Assembly: GCA_964237235.1 (NCBI GenBank)
Contig: CAXSGY010000009.1
Location: 62,001-126,000, forward strand
Source: GCA-002050365 sp964237235
GTDB lineage: Bacteria; Acidobacteriota; Blastocatellia; Pyrinomonadales; Pyrinomonadaceae
Direction: 5' to 3'
Length of the DNA stretch: 64,000 nt
The translations under genes and the position numbers were made by a program. The notes under the pieces were generated by a model. The model did not search any database, was not told the origin of the DNA, and saw nothing but the letters and a program-made list of their open reading frames with translations. Shown here in pieces: positions 42,644 through 51,051 of the stretch (the stretch's first letter is position 1; each line of letters opens with the position of its first letter).

Positions 42644-44563
42644 TTATGATGTCGAAAGTTTCGGCGTTATTTTCTTCGCGTTTTTCGGAACATCGCGCAC
42701 GATTTCGCTCGGCGGCGGTTCGGACGGTTTATTCATACGATTGATAATCAATTGCTGCGCGAAGCTGACGATATTGCCGAAAAACCAGTAAAGCAGCAAA
42801 CCCGCAGGCGCGCTCCACATAATCCAGAGCATCATTACCGGCATCAGATACGTCATCATTTTCTGCTGCATTTGCTGTTCGGGCGTGGCGACGGCGGCTT
42901 GCGGCGTGAATTTCATCGAAAGAATCATCGAAAGCGCAAAACCGAATTCGAGAATGTGCCACGGGTCGCCCGCCGACAAGTCGGGCAAGTATAAAAACGA
43001 TGCCTGACGAAAACCGATGGCAATCGTCACCGCCGTATAGAGAGCAATTAAAAGAGGAAATTGCAGAAGCATCGGCAGACAGCCGCCAATCGGCAATGCG
43101 TCTTTGGTCATACGCAACTGCTCCATCTGCAATTCGCGCATTCTAGGATCGTCCGCCGGAATTCCCTTTTTCTGCAAATCCTTTAATCTATCCTGTAAGT
43201 CCTTCATTTTAGGCGCGTTACCGGAAGCTTTTTTGAAGGATCTCGACTGATACCAGCGCATCGGAAACAGCAGCGAATAAAAGAACAGCGTAAAAATGAT
43301 AATCGCCAGACCGTAACTGCCGGTCAGATTATTCAAAAAAGTCAGGGCGTAAAGAATCGGAATCGCTAATGTTTTAAAAATCGGTCGGAAAAATGTCCAG
43401 TTGCTGAAATTAATATAATCTTCGATGTCAATCGGTCGCCCGACCGCATCGGTTAAGGTTTTGTTATAGTCGGAGAGAACAAAATAATCCTTTGTCCCCG
43501 TATAAATTTTATTGGTCGAGCCGTCGGTATTGATTGGAACATACGCGGTTAAAAGATGGCGCGTTTCGTTGGTTGTTTCGCGCCGCGTTATCCAGCTGAT
43601 AATTCCGTTGTAAAAAGGCTCGGTTTCAACTTCGTATTTTGTCGCGCGATATTCGAGTCCGCCGCTTGCCTTCTGCGCGGGAATCGCCGCCATCGCAAAA
43701 TATGCGTCGCCGACACCTGCCCAATCGACATCGCCGTTGACCGCAAGATTCGCTTCGGTTTTATCGCTCGGCACGATTGAAGCCGCCGGATGCCGTTCGA
43801 TGTGTCCGTTGATAAAAGCGACCGCTTCAGGTTCGATGTGATAATAATTGTGATGTTTAATGCCGTGGTCGCCGATGCTTGCGCCGATCAAAAGTCGCGC
43901 GTTTGGAATTGTTTGATTATTTCGCGTTAATTTGACCTTTAAATCGCTGACGTAGCTGTCGGCATTGAAAACAAACGATTTTACGACTTCCAAGCCATCC
44001 GCTTCGTCGCGCAGAACAAAATCAACCGGTTTTGACTGTCCTTCAGTAAGCTCTATGTTTTCTTCACTTACGGAAATTGCATAATTGCGTTCGTTAATGA
44101 AATTATCGGTGTTTTGGTCGCCGGTCGAAAGTCGAAAGGGAACTTGGCGCGGATTCTGGCTCAAGCCTTCGGGCGAAACGAGTTCGAGCGGTTTTTTGTC
44201 CGTCTCGGTCGAGCCGTCGGCGTAAAGCAATTTTTCGCCTTTCGGAGATTTGTTTTTAAAGATTATCCAGCTCGTCGCTACCGCACCTTTTGAATCGAGC
44301 CTAACTTGATACAGCGGCGTTTTAATCGTAATCGTTTTGTTCGGCGCGTCGTCAATCGCCGCCGTAACTGCTGGTTGTTGAATGGTTTGCACCGTTTGCG
44401 CTTCGGGCGCAGGCGTACTGTTTGTAGAAACCTGCGCCGTGTTCGTGTTCGCCTGGTCAGTTTTTTTCGACTGAAAAAAATACGACCAGCCGAAAAACAC
44501 GAGCATACAAAGCGTTACCGCGAGAAGAAATCTGGACTGCGTTGATTGTTTATTATCTGCCAT
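42644..44563 (-). CDS. yidC: Membrane protein insertase YidC
   Basis: A 639-residue YidC of the long Gram-negative type. TM1 is RFLLAVTLCMLVFFGWSYFF, followed by a large periplasmic beta-sandwich (about 60-380) and a conserved five-helix insertase core (YGLAIIIFTLFFYSLLFPMR, KRW/RWYQSRSFKKASGNAPKM cytoplasmic loop, and GCLPMLLQFPLLIALYTAV). The tail is Lys/Pro-rich. It inserts membrane proteins with or without SecYEG. It lies downstream of yidD, with an inverted repeat in the 90-base gap. Confidence 0.97.
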   Translation of the reverse strand: MADNKQSTQSRFLLAVTLCMLVFFGWSYFFQSKKTDQANTNTAQVSTNSTPAPEAQTVQTIQQPAVTAAIDDAPNKTITIKTPLYQVRLDSKGAVATSWIIFKNKSPKGEKLLYADGSTETDKKPLELVSPEGLSQNPRQVPFRLSTGDQNTDNFINERNYAISVSEENIELTEGQSKPVDFVLRDEADGLEVVKSFVFNADSYVSDLKVKLTRNNQTIPNARLLIGASIGDHGIKHHNYYHIEPEAVAFINGHIERHPAASIVPSDKTEANLAVNGDVDWAGVGDAYFAMAAIPAQKASGGLEYRATKYEVETEPFYNGIISWITRRETTNETRHLLTAYVPINTDGSTNKIYTGTKDYFVLSDYNKTLTDAVGRPIDIEDYINFSNWTFFRPIFKTLAIPILYALTFLNNLTGSYGLAIIIFTLFFYSLLFPMRWYQSRSFKKASGNAPKMKDLQDRLKDLQKKGIPADDPRMRELQMEQLRMTKDALPIGGCLPMLLQFPLLIALYTAVTIAIGFRQASFLYLPDLSAGDPWHILEFGFALSMILSMKFTPQAAVATPEQQMQQKMMTYLMPVMMLWIMWSAPAGLLLYWFFGNIVSFAQQLIINRMNKPSEPPPSEIVRDVPKNAKKITPKLSTS

Positions 44564-44575
44564 TAAATTCAGTGA

Positions 44576-44660
44576 GCAGTGAGCAGTGAGCAGCGAGCAG
44601 TGAAAAATTATTAGTTTTATACGAATAAATGCTCACTGCTCGCTGCTCGCCGCTCACTGC
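44576..44660. repeat. Inverted repeat built from GAGCAGTGA units
   Basis: Left arm 44576-44603 and right arm 44633-44660 (28 bases each) match at 26 positions. Each arm is itself made of tandem GAGCAGTGA/GAGCAGCGA units. The right arm covers the stop codon of yidD, so the element was inserted at, or grew into, the gene's end. Confidence 0.8.
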
Positions 44661-44863
44661 AAGGGATCGTAACCGCCTTTACAAAAAGGTTGACAACGTA
44701 AGATACGTTTGAAACCGAGCCAGGTTCCGCGCAGTGCGCCGTATTTTTCGACCGCTTCGCTCGCATATGCCGAACACGTCGGCATAAAGCGGCACGAAGG
44801 CGGCAAAAAAGGCGAGACAAGCATTTTATAAAGCCGCAAAAATCCTAAAATCAGATACTTCAT
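44654..44863 (-). CDS. yidD: Membrane protein insertion efficiency factor YidD
   Basis: A 69-residue YidD: ILGFLRLYKMLVSPFLPPSC, RFMPTCSAYASEAVEKYGAL and GFKRILRCQPFCKGGYDPL, with the four conserved Cys and the amphipathic N-terminal helix. It is a small inner-face membrane protein helping YidC. The gene follows rnpA by 21 bases. The stop lies within the right arm of an inverted repeat, so the C-terminus (YDPLQ) may have been trimmed by the repeat, though normal homologues also end close to DPV. Confidence 0.95.
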   Translation of the reverse strand: MKYLILGFLRLYKMLVSPFLPPSCRFMPTCSAYASEAVEKYGALRGTWLGFKRILRCQPFCKGGYDPLQ

Positions 44864-44884
44864 TTTGCTTCTTTTTTAGACGCT

Positions 44885-45412
44885 TTATTCGCCTTTTTTT
44901 GATTCGGAAATTTTTACCTTCGCAATTATTTGTCGAAATTCTTCCAAAGGCTTTTCGAGATTCACTCTCAGCAAACCGCGACGCGCGTTCAAAACCCAAT
45001 CGAAATTCGTTTCAAATTCGACAAATTCCCGCTTATTAAGTCGAAAAGTTTCGCGCAAAAGGCGTTTGACGCGGTTTCGCGCGACGGCATTGCCAATCGC
45101 CTTTTTAGAAGCCGTTACGCCGAAACGCTGAAATTCCGTTTTCGACGGCAAAATAAAAACCGTCATAAAGCGTCCTTCAAAACGCTTTCCCGATTCGTAA
45201 ACGCGGCGAAATTCGCTCGGTTTACGCAGCCGTTCGCGCTTCGGCAAGCGAAAATTTAGTAATGTTTGACCGTCAATACCTTGCGTCCTTTGGCGCGGCG
45301 GCGTTTCAAAACGGCGCGACCGTTCTTGGTCGCCATTCTTGCTCTGAAGCCGTGCTTTTTGGCGCGGCGGCGGTTGTTCGGTTGAAAAGTTCTCTTTGGC
45401 ATATTCGTTCAT
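44885..45412 (-). CDS. rnpA: RNase P protein component with N-terminal extension overlapping rpmH
   Basis: The frame from ATG 45412 encodes 175 residues. The conserved RnpA part starts at FRLPKRERLRKPSEFRRVYE (about residue 53) and includes the RNR-motif region SKKAIGNAVARNRVKRLLRE. The first ~52 residues (Gln/Pro/Arg-rich) are encoded by the same DNA as all of rpmH but in another frame. This matches the arrangement described in Thermus, where rpmH is nested inside rnpA. The alternative is a TTG start at the LPKRERL codon just after the rpmH stop. RnpA is the protein cofactor of RNase P, which trims tRNA 5' ends. Confidence 0.88.
   Translation of the reverse strand: MNEYAKENFSTEQPPPRQKARLQSKNGDQERSRRFETPPRQRTQGIDGQTLLNFRLPKRERLRKPSEFRRVYESGKRFEGRFMTVFILPSKTEFQRFGVTASKKAIGNAVARNRVKRLLRETFRLNKREFVEFETNFDWVLNARRGLLRVNLEKPLEEFRQIIAKVKISESKKGE
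45256..45402 (-). CDS. rpmH: Ribosomal protein bL34
   Basis: A 48-residue L34: MPKRTFQPNNRRRAKKHGFR, then ARMATKNGRAVLKRRRAKGR and KVLTVKHY. It is an almost canonical bL34 of the large ribosomal subunit. The ATG at 45402 is 10 bases downstream of the ATG of the long rnpA frame; GAGG at about 45413-45418 serves both. A near-consensus promoter lies 37 bases upstream of the first ATG. The frame is too short to be listed by simple length filters. Confidence 0.96.
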   Translation of the reverse strand: MPKRTFQPNNRRRAKKHGFRARMATKNGRAVLKRRRAKGRKVLTVKHY

Positions 45413-45438
45413 TACCTCACTCGAAAGTGAAAACCTAA

Positions 45439-45467
45439 AGTTTATTGAAAAAAGCTGCTTATGTCAA
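45439..45467 (-). promoter_or_regulatory. Strong sigma-70 promoter of rpmH-rnpA
   Basis: Minus-strand TTGACA (45467-45462), 17-base spacer, TAAACT (45444-45439). The ATG of the rnpA frame is 26 bases downstream of the -10, so the leader is short. It should drive rpmH, rnpA, yidD, yidC, jag and mnmE. Confidence 0.8.
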
Positions 45468-45530
45468 AACAAACGCTTGAATTCCGGCAATTTTATTCAA
45501 CTTTCAAAAGATTTTTCGGTGAAATTTGCA

Positions 45531-45701
45531 ATGGGAAGAATTATTTACGAAATTACATACGATTTTATCTATTATTCGACGCTTTATGCTTTTCCGTTCG
45601 CTTTTTTCTTTTTTCTGACAATAACCGTTGCGATGCGCGACCGCGATTCAACATTAAAATTTCGTGAAATAATACAAAGCGTTTTCAAAAAACTTTTTTA
45701 A
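45531..45701 (+). CDS. Possible small membrane protein
   Basis: A 56-residue frame from ATG 45531 (MGRIIYEITYDFIYY) with one strongly hydrophobic helix (YAFPFAFFFFLTITVAM) and a charged tail RDRDSTLKFREI. Codons such as TCG, ACG, CCG and GCG resemble genuine genes here, and CGGTG lies nine bases upstream. A longer frame from 45396 crosses the rpmH promoter and is not credible. Its end overlaps the purN end by 4 bases in convergent orientation. No homologue is recognised. Confidence 0.3.
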   Translation: MGRIIYEITYDFIYYSTLYAFPFAFFFFLTITVAMRDRDSTLKFREIIQSVFKKLF

Positions 45702-46300
45702 TCGCCGGTAAATACGCGCCGACCTTCGATTTTCACTTTTCCTTCGACAATTTTTTTAACCGCTTCGACGTAAAGCGCGTGTTCTTCGTGTAAAATCCTT
45801 GCCGATAGACTTTCCGTCGTATCGTCATCTGCTATTTCAACCGTCCTTTGCAAAATAATTGCACCGTGATCGAGTGCTTCGTCAACGAAATGAACCGTGC
45901 AGCCGGAAATTTTCACGCCGTATTCAATCGCCTGCCGCTGCGCGTCCAAACCCTTAAACGCGGGCAAAAGACTCGGATGAATATTAACAATTCGATTCGG
46001 AAAAGCGCGCACGAAATTTTTCGACAAAAGGCGCATATAACCGGCGAGACAAACAAGTCGGACGTTGCGTTTTTCAAGTTCGGCGACGATTTCCGCGTCG
46101 TGTTCTTCGCGCGAACGCTTATTTTTAAAGATGACAAGCGTTTCGATGCCGAGTTCTTCGGCTTTTAACAACCCTTCCGCATCTTTTTTATCGCTGATGA
46201 CGACCGCCACATCGGAATCGGAAATCAAACCGCTCTGCACGGCTTCGATAATTGCCTGCATATTCGAGCCGCGCCCGGAAATTAAGATGCCGATTCTCAT
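45698..46300 (-). CDS. purN: Phosphoribosylglycinamide formyltransferase PurN
   Basis: A 200-residue GAR transformylase using 10-formyl-tetrahydrofolate in purine synthesis. Motifs: N-terminal IGILISGRGSNMQAII, the catalytic NIHPSLLPAFKGLDAQRQAI with Asn and His, and GCTVHFVDEALDHGAIILQ with the catalytic Asp. Length matches the family. It is not adjacent to purM here, although purM is only 2.7 kb away on the same strand; a lysozyme-like gene on the opposite strand and a transglutaminase-like gene lie between. Confidence 0.96.
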   Translation of the reverse strand: MRIGILISGRGSNMQAIIEAVQSGLISDSDVAVVISDKKDAEGLLKAEELGIETLVIFKNKRSREEHDAEIVAELEKRNVRLVCLAGYMRLLSKNFVRAFPNRIVNIHPSLLPAFKGLDAQRQAIEYGVKISGCTVHFVDEALDHGAIILQRTVEIADDDTTESLSARILHEEHALYVEAVKKIVEGKVKIEGRRVFTGD

Positions 46301-46413
46301 AAATTTAACTTTTTATCTGAACTTTCTCTAAACGAAATCCCTGAAAAAATTGTCTTGCTTTTCTTTGTAAATCATTTTATCGTAACACTTATTTGCACAA
46401 GGAGATAAAACCG

Positions 46414-47721
46414 ATGCCTGACAAAATAGACTGGAAATTTATCGCCGCCCGCGAAGGCGCGAAAATCTTAAAAGGCTACGTTCCGAAAGACAAAACCGGC
46501 GCGGTCATTGACCAGAGCGGCATAACCGTCTCGACCGGTTTCGATTTGGGTCAGCGCAACGAATCCGATTTAAAGCGGCTCAATCTTTCACCGCTTCTGC
46601 ACGACAAATTGAAACCGTATCTGCTGCTAAAGAAAGACGATGCGGTAAAGTTCCTAGCCAAAAATCCCCTAACCGTTACTCAAACCGAAGCCGAAGAGAT
46701 AGACCGCGCGGTTAAAAAAATCGAAGTTTCCGAATTAACTGCCGCTTATAATATTTCGCCGTATAACAAAGGAAAAGTCGGCGAAGATAACAAAACCGTC
46801 AAAATAGATTTCGACGATTTGCCGAGCCAGGCACAAACCGTTATTGCGTCAATGACGTTTCAATGGGGAAAAATATGGCGGCGCAAAGCAACGCTCGGAT
46901 TTTGGAAGCTCGTCTGCGCTCAGGATTGGGAAGGAACGATTAAATGGCTGAAAAAACAGCATAAATATAAAACCCGTCGAAAATTAGAAGCCGGTTTGCT
47001 CGAACAAATCGTCAAACTAGATAAAAAAATAGCCGAGCTTTTACCGCGATTGCTCGTTTGGCAGACGTTTTTAGTTTTACTTTTTCTGTTCGCCGCGAAT
47101 TTTGCCGCCGCCGCACAAACCGCGCCGGTGATTTACGATTCGGCAACGCTTAAATCGTTAAAGGATTATGACGCAAGTCTCGCTAAACCGTTGACCGCGC
47201 TCGGTTTCGAATCGGGAAAGCAGGTTGCGAACTGCAAAGATTATCTAGTTGAGAAAAAAACTTCGGAAGTTTCCGAAACCGTCGCCGATTCGCTCTACAA
47301 AAGCGAATACGTCATCTGCGACGTACTTTTTTTGCTGAATCAATCGAAAGAGGCGAACAAAATGGTTTTGAAAAAAACCTCCGCGATTAATTACGGAAAA
47401 GAACTTTTCACGCGACTTGATTTGAACAGTTTTCCGTCTTCGTTTAACGACGACGAGAAAAAGTTGAACTTTCCGAAAAACTTAAAACGCGATGATTTTT
47501 GGAAGCCAAAGATCACCGCTCTCGGAATCGAATCCGCCGCGAAATCGTGGGCTTTCGACGTTCAGGTCGTCGCCGAGATTGACGCGGACAACGACGGGAA
47601 AAAGGATTTGATTTTAACTTTTGACGAACAAGCCGTAAAGGAAGGCAATGAAAGAAGTTATCAAACTCTTTTGATTTCCGACTATAAAAAACCGGGCGTG
47701 TTAAAGGCGAAAATAATCTGA
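46414..47721 (+). CDS. Pesticin/phage-lysozyme-like domain joined to a secreted-type domain
   Basis: About 435 residues from ATG 46414, which has AAGGAG nine bases upstream. Residues 1-~215 resemble the pesticin/T4-lysozyme-like glycosidase fold: AAREGAKILKGYVP with the Glu, and DQSGITVSTGFDLGQRNESD. Next comes a signal-peptide-like hydrophobic stretch, LLVWQTFLVLLFLFAANFAA followed by AAQ, at residues ~217-240. The last 195 residues are unknown, with ADNDGKKDLILTFDE like a calcium loop. The order lysozyme then signal-like helix is odd: the enzyme would stay in the cytoplasm unless the protein inverts. It may be a fusion of two genes that lost a stop. Confidence 0.65.
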   Translation: MPDKIDWKFIAAREGAKILKGYVPKDKTGAVIDQSGITVSTGFDLGQRNESDLKRLNLSPLLHDKLKPYLLLKKDDAVKFLAKNPLTVTQTEAEEIDRAVKKIEVSELTAAYNISPYNKGKVGEDNKTVKIDFDDLPSQAQTVIASMTFQWGKIWRRKATLGFWKLVCAQDWEGTIKWLKKQHKYKTRRKLEAGLLEQIVKLDKKIAELLPRLLVWQTFLVLLFLFAANFAAAAQTAPVIYDSATLKSLKDYDASLAKPLTALGFESGKQVANCKDYLVEKKTSEVSETVADSLYKSEYVICDVLFLLNQSKEANKMVLKKTSAINYGKELFTRLDLNSFPSSFNDDEKKLNFPKNLKRDDFWKPKITALGIESAAKSWAFDVQVVAEIDADNDGKKDLILTFDEQAVKEGNERSYQTLLISDYKKPGVLKAKII

Positions 47722-47809
47722 TTTTTCGCCACAAAATTTAAATTAGATTGACACTTTCGTCGCCTTCAAAAAAACGTCCGAAAATTAGAACGCCGGTATT
47801 AATTTGCCT

Positions 47810-48964
47810 CTACCAGAGCTTAATCAAATTAAATGAACTCGCGTCAAAAATTATGTTGGGCATTTTGGGATTCTGAACGTAATTGACCGGAGTCATTTTT
47901 GTAAAATTGGCGACTTTTGTTTGTCCGACCTGAAAACCCGGCAGAGTCGTTTCCGCAATCAGCCACGGTTTGCCTTCCCATTCGAAATCCATCTTATTTT
48001 CATTCGGGAAATTTCCCTGCGGAACGGCGACCGTGATGTGCCGCGGGCAATAAAGCAGAATATATTTTTCGTCAATTTGTTCGAGCAGAGATGCCAGCAA
48101 AATAGTTTTGTTGCTGCAATCGCCTGTGCGCGTCATCAAAACTTCGTCGGCGCGTTTGAGAGTTTCGCTCGTCCCGACCGCTTCGGTATAACTGTATTCG
48201 ATTTGGTTTGAAACAAAATCAACCAGCTTTTGAATGCGCCTTTCGCGATTATTTTCAACCGGTTCGCCTTTTAAGATTTCATCCGTCAAACGCTTTAACG
48301 AAGGCTCGTTCGGCTTGGCGACCATAATTCCGTGATTGGCGAAAACTATTTTCGGAGAATCTTTGATCTGCGGCTGTTCGGCAATCAATCTGCCGCCGTA
48401 AATTTGCGAATTATTTGTAAAATTATTTAATTCTTCGAGCGTTAAATCGTAATTTAGATTTTTGAACGGAAATTTTAGCGTTTGCTTCGTTTCGATTTTG
48501 ATATTGTCGAGCGCGGTTTTGAAAAAACGCTTATTTTCCGGCGAAACGGTTAAAACATAATCGCCGAGATTTATTTTTCCGTTGATTTCCGCGCCCGTTT
48601 CAACCTTCGCGCGGTCAACGAAAAATTTACCGGCGAATTCATCAAATTCTTTTTCTTCAGACTGCGGAAAAGAAAAATATACTTCTTTTTTGCGCCAGTC
48701 GAATCTTTGCAGCTTGCCGCGACCGAGAATCTGCGTTTCAAATTCGTTGCCCGAAAATATCGGCTGCGCCAGCATCATCACGACCGAATTGCGAATTTCA
48801 CCGCCTAAAATTTCTTCGCCGGTTATTTCTCTCGGCTTTCCGGCTGAATAAAAATAAAACGCCGCCGAACAAACAACCGCCAAAGCCAAAAAACCGATTA
48901 AAAAAATCTTCCACGTTGATGAAGAATTTTTAGTTTCAGAATCAAAAATACTTCCGTCTGACAT
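47810..48964 (-). CDS. Membrane-anchored transglutaminase-like protein
   Basis: About 384 residues from ATG 48964 (MSDGSIFDSETKN); a TTG at 48982 overlapping the purM stop would add six. One N-terminal TM helix (IFLIGFLALAVVCSAAFYFY) anchors a periplasmic part. The C-terminal transglutaminase core is seen in EVLMTRTGDCSNKTILLASL, with the catalytic Cys, then YCPRHITVAVPQGNF with His and WEGKPWLIAETTLPGF as the third site. Bacterial members are often peptidases rather than cross-linkers. It follows purM closely and is probably cotranscribed with it. Confidence 0.8.
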   Translation of the reverse strand: MSDGSIFDSETKNSSSTWKIFLIGFLALAVVCSAAFYFYSAGKPREITGEEILGGEIRNSVVMMLAQPIFSGNEFETQILGRGKLQRFDWRKKEVYFSFPQSEEKEFDEFAGKFFVDRAKVETGAEINGKINLGDYVLTVSPENKRFFKTALDNIKIETKQTLKFPFKNLNYDLTLEELNNFTNNSQIYGGRLIAEQPQIKDSPKIVFANHGIMVAKPNEPSLKRLTDEILKGEPVENNRERRIQKLVDFVSNQIEYSYTEAVGTSETLKRADEVLMTRTGDCSNKTILLASLLEQIDEKYILLYCPRHITVAVPQGNFPNENKMDFEWEGKPWLIAETTLPGFQVGQTKVANFTKMTPVNYVQNPKMPNIIFDASSFNLIKLW

Positions 48965-48978
48965 ATAAATTTTGAGAA

Positions 48979-50004
48979 TCAAACAATTCTAACTTCTTTC
49001 TTTCCCTCAATAACACGCCCAATTTCAAAACATTCGCCCAAATTACTTTTGAAAAATTTTTTGTCTTCAATCGCACAGATAACTGTCATTCCGATTCCCA
49101 TATTAAAGGTGCGAAACATCTCTTTTTCCCCGACGTTGCCGATTTTCTGCATCAAACCGAAAATCGGCAATTCATTCCACGTTCCGCGCTCAATTTCGAC
49201 CGAGACATTCGCCGGTAAAATTCGCGGAATATTTTCAAGCAGACCGCCGCCCGTAATATGCGCCAGACCTTTGATTTTGCCTGAATTAAGCAGTTTGTCG
49301 AGCGGCTTAAGAAAACTTGAATGCGTTGCAAGCAAAGCGTTTCCGACGGTTTCGCCGCTTAGTTCGGCGGGCGTTGAATCAACTTTGTAGCCGGCAATTT
49401 CAAACAAAATTTTTCTGGCGAGCGAATAGCCGTTCGTCTGCAAACCGTTCGACGGCAAACCCAAAACAACATTGCCGGCTTTGATATTTTTGCCGTCAAT
49501 GACGCGCGGTTTATCAACCACGCCGACGATAAATCCGGCTAAATCATATTCGCCGTCCGCATACATCGAAGGCATTTCCGCCGTTTCGCCGCCGAGCAGA
49601 ACGCAGCCGTTTTCCTTACAGGCAGCCGCAAAACCTTCGACGACGGCGACGGTCGTTTCGGGATTTAATTTTCCCGTCGCAAAATAATCGAGAAAAAACA
49701 AGGGACGCGCGCCTTGAACGAGAATATCGTTGACACAGTGATTAACCAAATCCTGCCCGACCGTGTTGTGGATGCCGGTTTCAAACGCGATTTTCAATTT
49801 CGTGCCAACGCCGTCGGCGGACGCGACCAAAATCGGCGCGGACATCTGCGGAAACATCGCGGAAAACATTCCGCCGAAACTGCCGATTTCGGTCAAAGTC
49901 TGCGCGTTAAATGTAGATTTGGCAAGACTTTTGATTTTGTCGAGCGCGAGATTCGCGTTATCAATCGAAACTCCGGCATCCGCATATGAAATCGGTTTTG
50001 TCAT
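48979..50004 (-). CDS. purM: Phosphoribosylaminoimidazole synthetase PurM (AIR synthase)
   Basis: A 341-residue AIR synthetase for the fifth step of purine synthesis. Motifs: SYADAGVSIDNANLALDKIK, VASADGVGTKLKIAFETG, DLVNHCVNDILVQGARPLFF, GGETAEMPSMY and HITGGGLLENIPRILP. This is the usual single-domain form and the length fits. The product converts formylglycinamidine ribonucleotide to AIR with ATP. It belongs to the same PurM/SelD ATP-grasp-like superfamily as the SelD in this window. Confidence 0.97.
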   Translation of the reverse strand: MTKPISYADAGVSIDNANLALDKIKSLAKSTFNAQTLTEIGSFGGMFSAMFPQMSAPILVASADGVGTKLKIAFETGIHNTVGQDLVNHCVNDILVQGARPLFFLDYFATGKLNPETTVAVVEGFAAACKENGCVLLGGETAEMPSMYADGEYDLAGFIVGVVDKPRVIDGKNIKAGNVVLGLPSNGLQTNGYSLARKILFEIAGYKVDSTPAELSGETVGNALLATHSSFLKPLDKLLNSGKIKGLAHITGGGLLENIPRILPANVSVEIERGTWNELPIFGLMQKIGNVGEKEMFRTFNMGIGMTVICAIEDKKFFKSNLGECFEIGRVIEGKKEVRIV

Positions 50005-50064
50005 AAGAATTGCAAATAAAATTATAAACTTTCCGGGCGCGCCGAATTAAATTTTGCTATTAGC

Positions 50065-50181
50065 CATCTCAAAAATATTCATTTGTCTTAAATTCTACAT
50101 TCGACATTCTTCATTCGGCATTTTTACCGGATAAAAATTTAGAATGCCGAATGCAAAATGGAGAATTCACGATTTTTGAGA
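50065..50181. repeat. Nested inverted repeats between purM and NAT
   Basis: Outer arms ATCTCAAAAAT (about 50066-50076) and ATTTTTGAGAT (50171-50181), and inner arms CATTCGGCATT and AATGCCGAATG around a TTTACCGGATAAAAA loop. Left flank repeats the word ATTCGACATTCTTCATTCGG. It resembles the other intergenic palindromes of this window. Confidence 0.65.
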
Positions 50182-50187
50182 TAGTTT

Positions 50188-50949
50188 CTAAAAATTTCGT
50201 CCGATATTAAATTCCCGTTTCAAAATTCGATTGAAAATTTCTTCCGAATCAACTTCGGTTTCGCTTTTTTCGCCCGCGACGATTTCGACAAACTTTCTAT
50301 CGGTCAACGTTTGACGACCTTTGAGCGTCATCAACGAACAAACTTTACCGCGCGTAAAATGCGATTCGGGCGACGTTTGATGAAAACGGCACATTTCCGC
50401 AAATTCTGGCAAGCCGCGTTCGAGATTTTTGAAAACGTACTCGCCACGCCATTTTTCGCCGTCTTTTTTGACGACTTCAAAATAATCTTCGTCGAATTTT
50501 CTAATTATAAACGCGCCGTTTGCGTCCCGTTGCTCAATATCTAAAATAAATCGCAGAGGCTCGGCTGTAAAATCTCCGAAACCGACATCAACCAAATATT
50601 CTTCGTCCCCGAGGCGCGCCAAAATCGCCAAATGATCGAATTCCGCGCCGGGTTCGCCGTCTGCTCTGACGACGCGAGCCGAAATTAGCCGGCTTGAAAA
50701 ATCTAAATTTTTCAACAATTCATTGAACAATCCGTTCAACTCGTAACAAAAACCGCCGCGCCGTTCGCCGACGATTTTGGCGTAGAATTTTTCCGCGTCC
50801 AAAATAATCGGTCGTTTCCAATGAATATCGAGATTTTCAAAGGGAACTTGCAAAAGATGCGCGCGCTGCAAAATTTGCAGAGTTTTCAAAGTTACAGGCA
50901 AATTCGTTTCGACGATATTGATTCGCCGCAGATAATTTTGCTTATTCAT
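50188..50949 (-). CDS. nat: Arylamine N-acetyltransferase
   Basis: About 253 residues from ATG 50949 (MNKQNYLRRINI); a GTG at 50967 would add six. The NAT catalytic triad is visible: Cys in ERRGGFCYELNGLFNELL, His in EFDHLAILARL, and Asp in YLVDVGFGD. The C-terminal ESHFTRGKVCSLMTLKGRQT stretch is typical. NATs transfer acetyl or acyl groups from CoA to arylamines and hydrazines, in detoxification or secondary metabolism. It has no functional partner nearby. Confidence 0.92.
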   Translation of the reverse strand: MNKQNYLRRINIVETNLPVTLKTLQILQRAHLLQVPFENLDIHWKRPIILDAEKFYAKIVGERRGGFCYELNGLFNELLKNLDFSSRLISARVVRADGEPGAEFDHLAILARLGDEEYLVDVGFGDFTAEPLRFILDIEQRDANGAFIIRKFDEDYFEVVKKDGEKWRGEYVFKNLERGLPEFAEMCRFHQTSPESHFTRGKVCSLMTLKGRQTLTDRKFVEIVAGEKSETEVDSEEIFNRILKREFNIGRNF

Positions 50950-51051
50950 AAATTCGCCGCCTACCAAAAATTATACGCTCAAAATTTATTCGGATAAAAC
51001 TTGATTGACGCGAGTCCGGTTTAGCATATAGCATTTTCGAGGGAGAAAAAT

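Noticed and set aside
45396..45530. Upstream extension of the small plus-strand membrane ORF
   Set aside because: It runs antisense across the strong rpmH promoter and has poor coding character.
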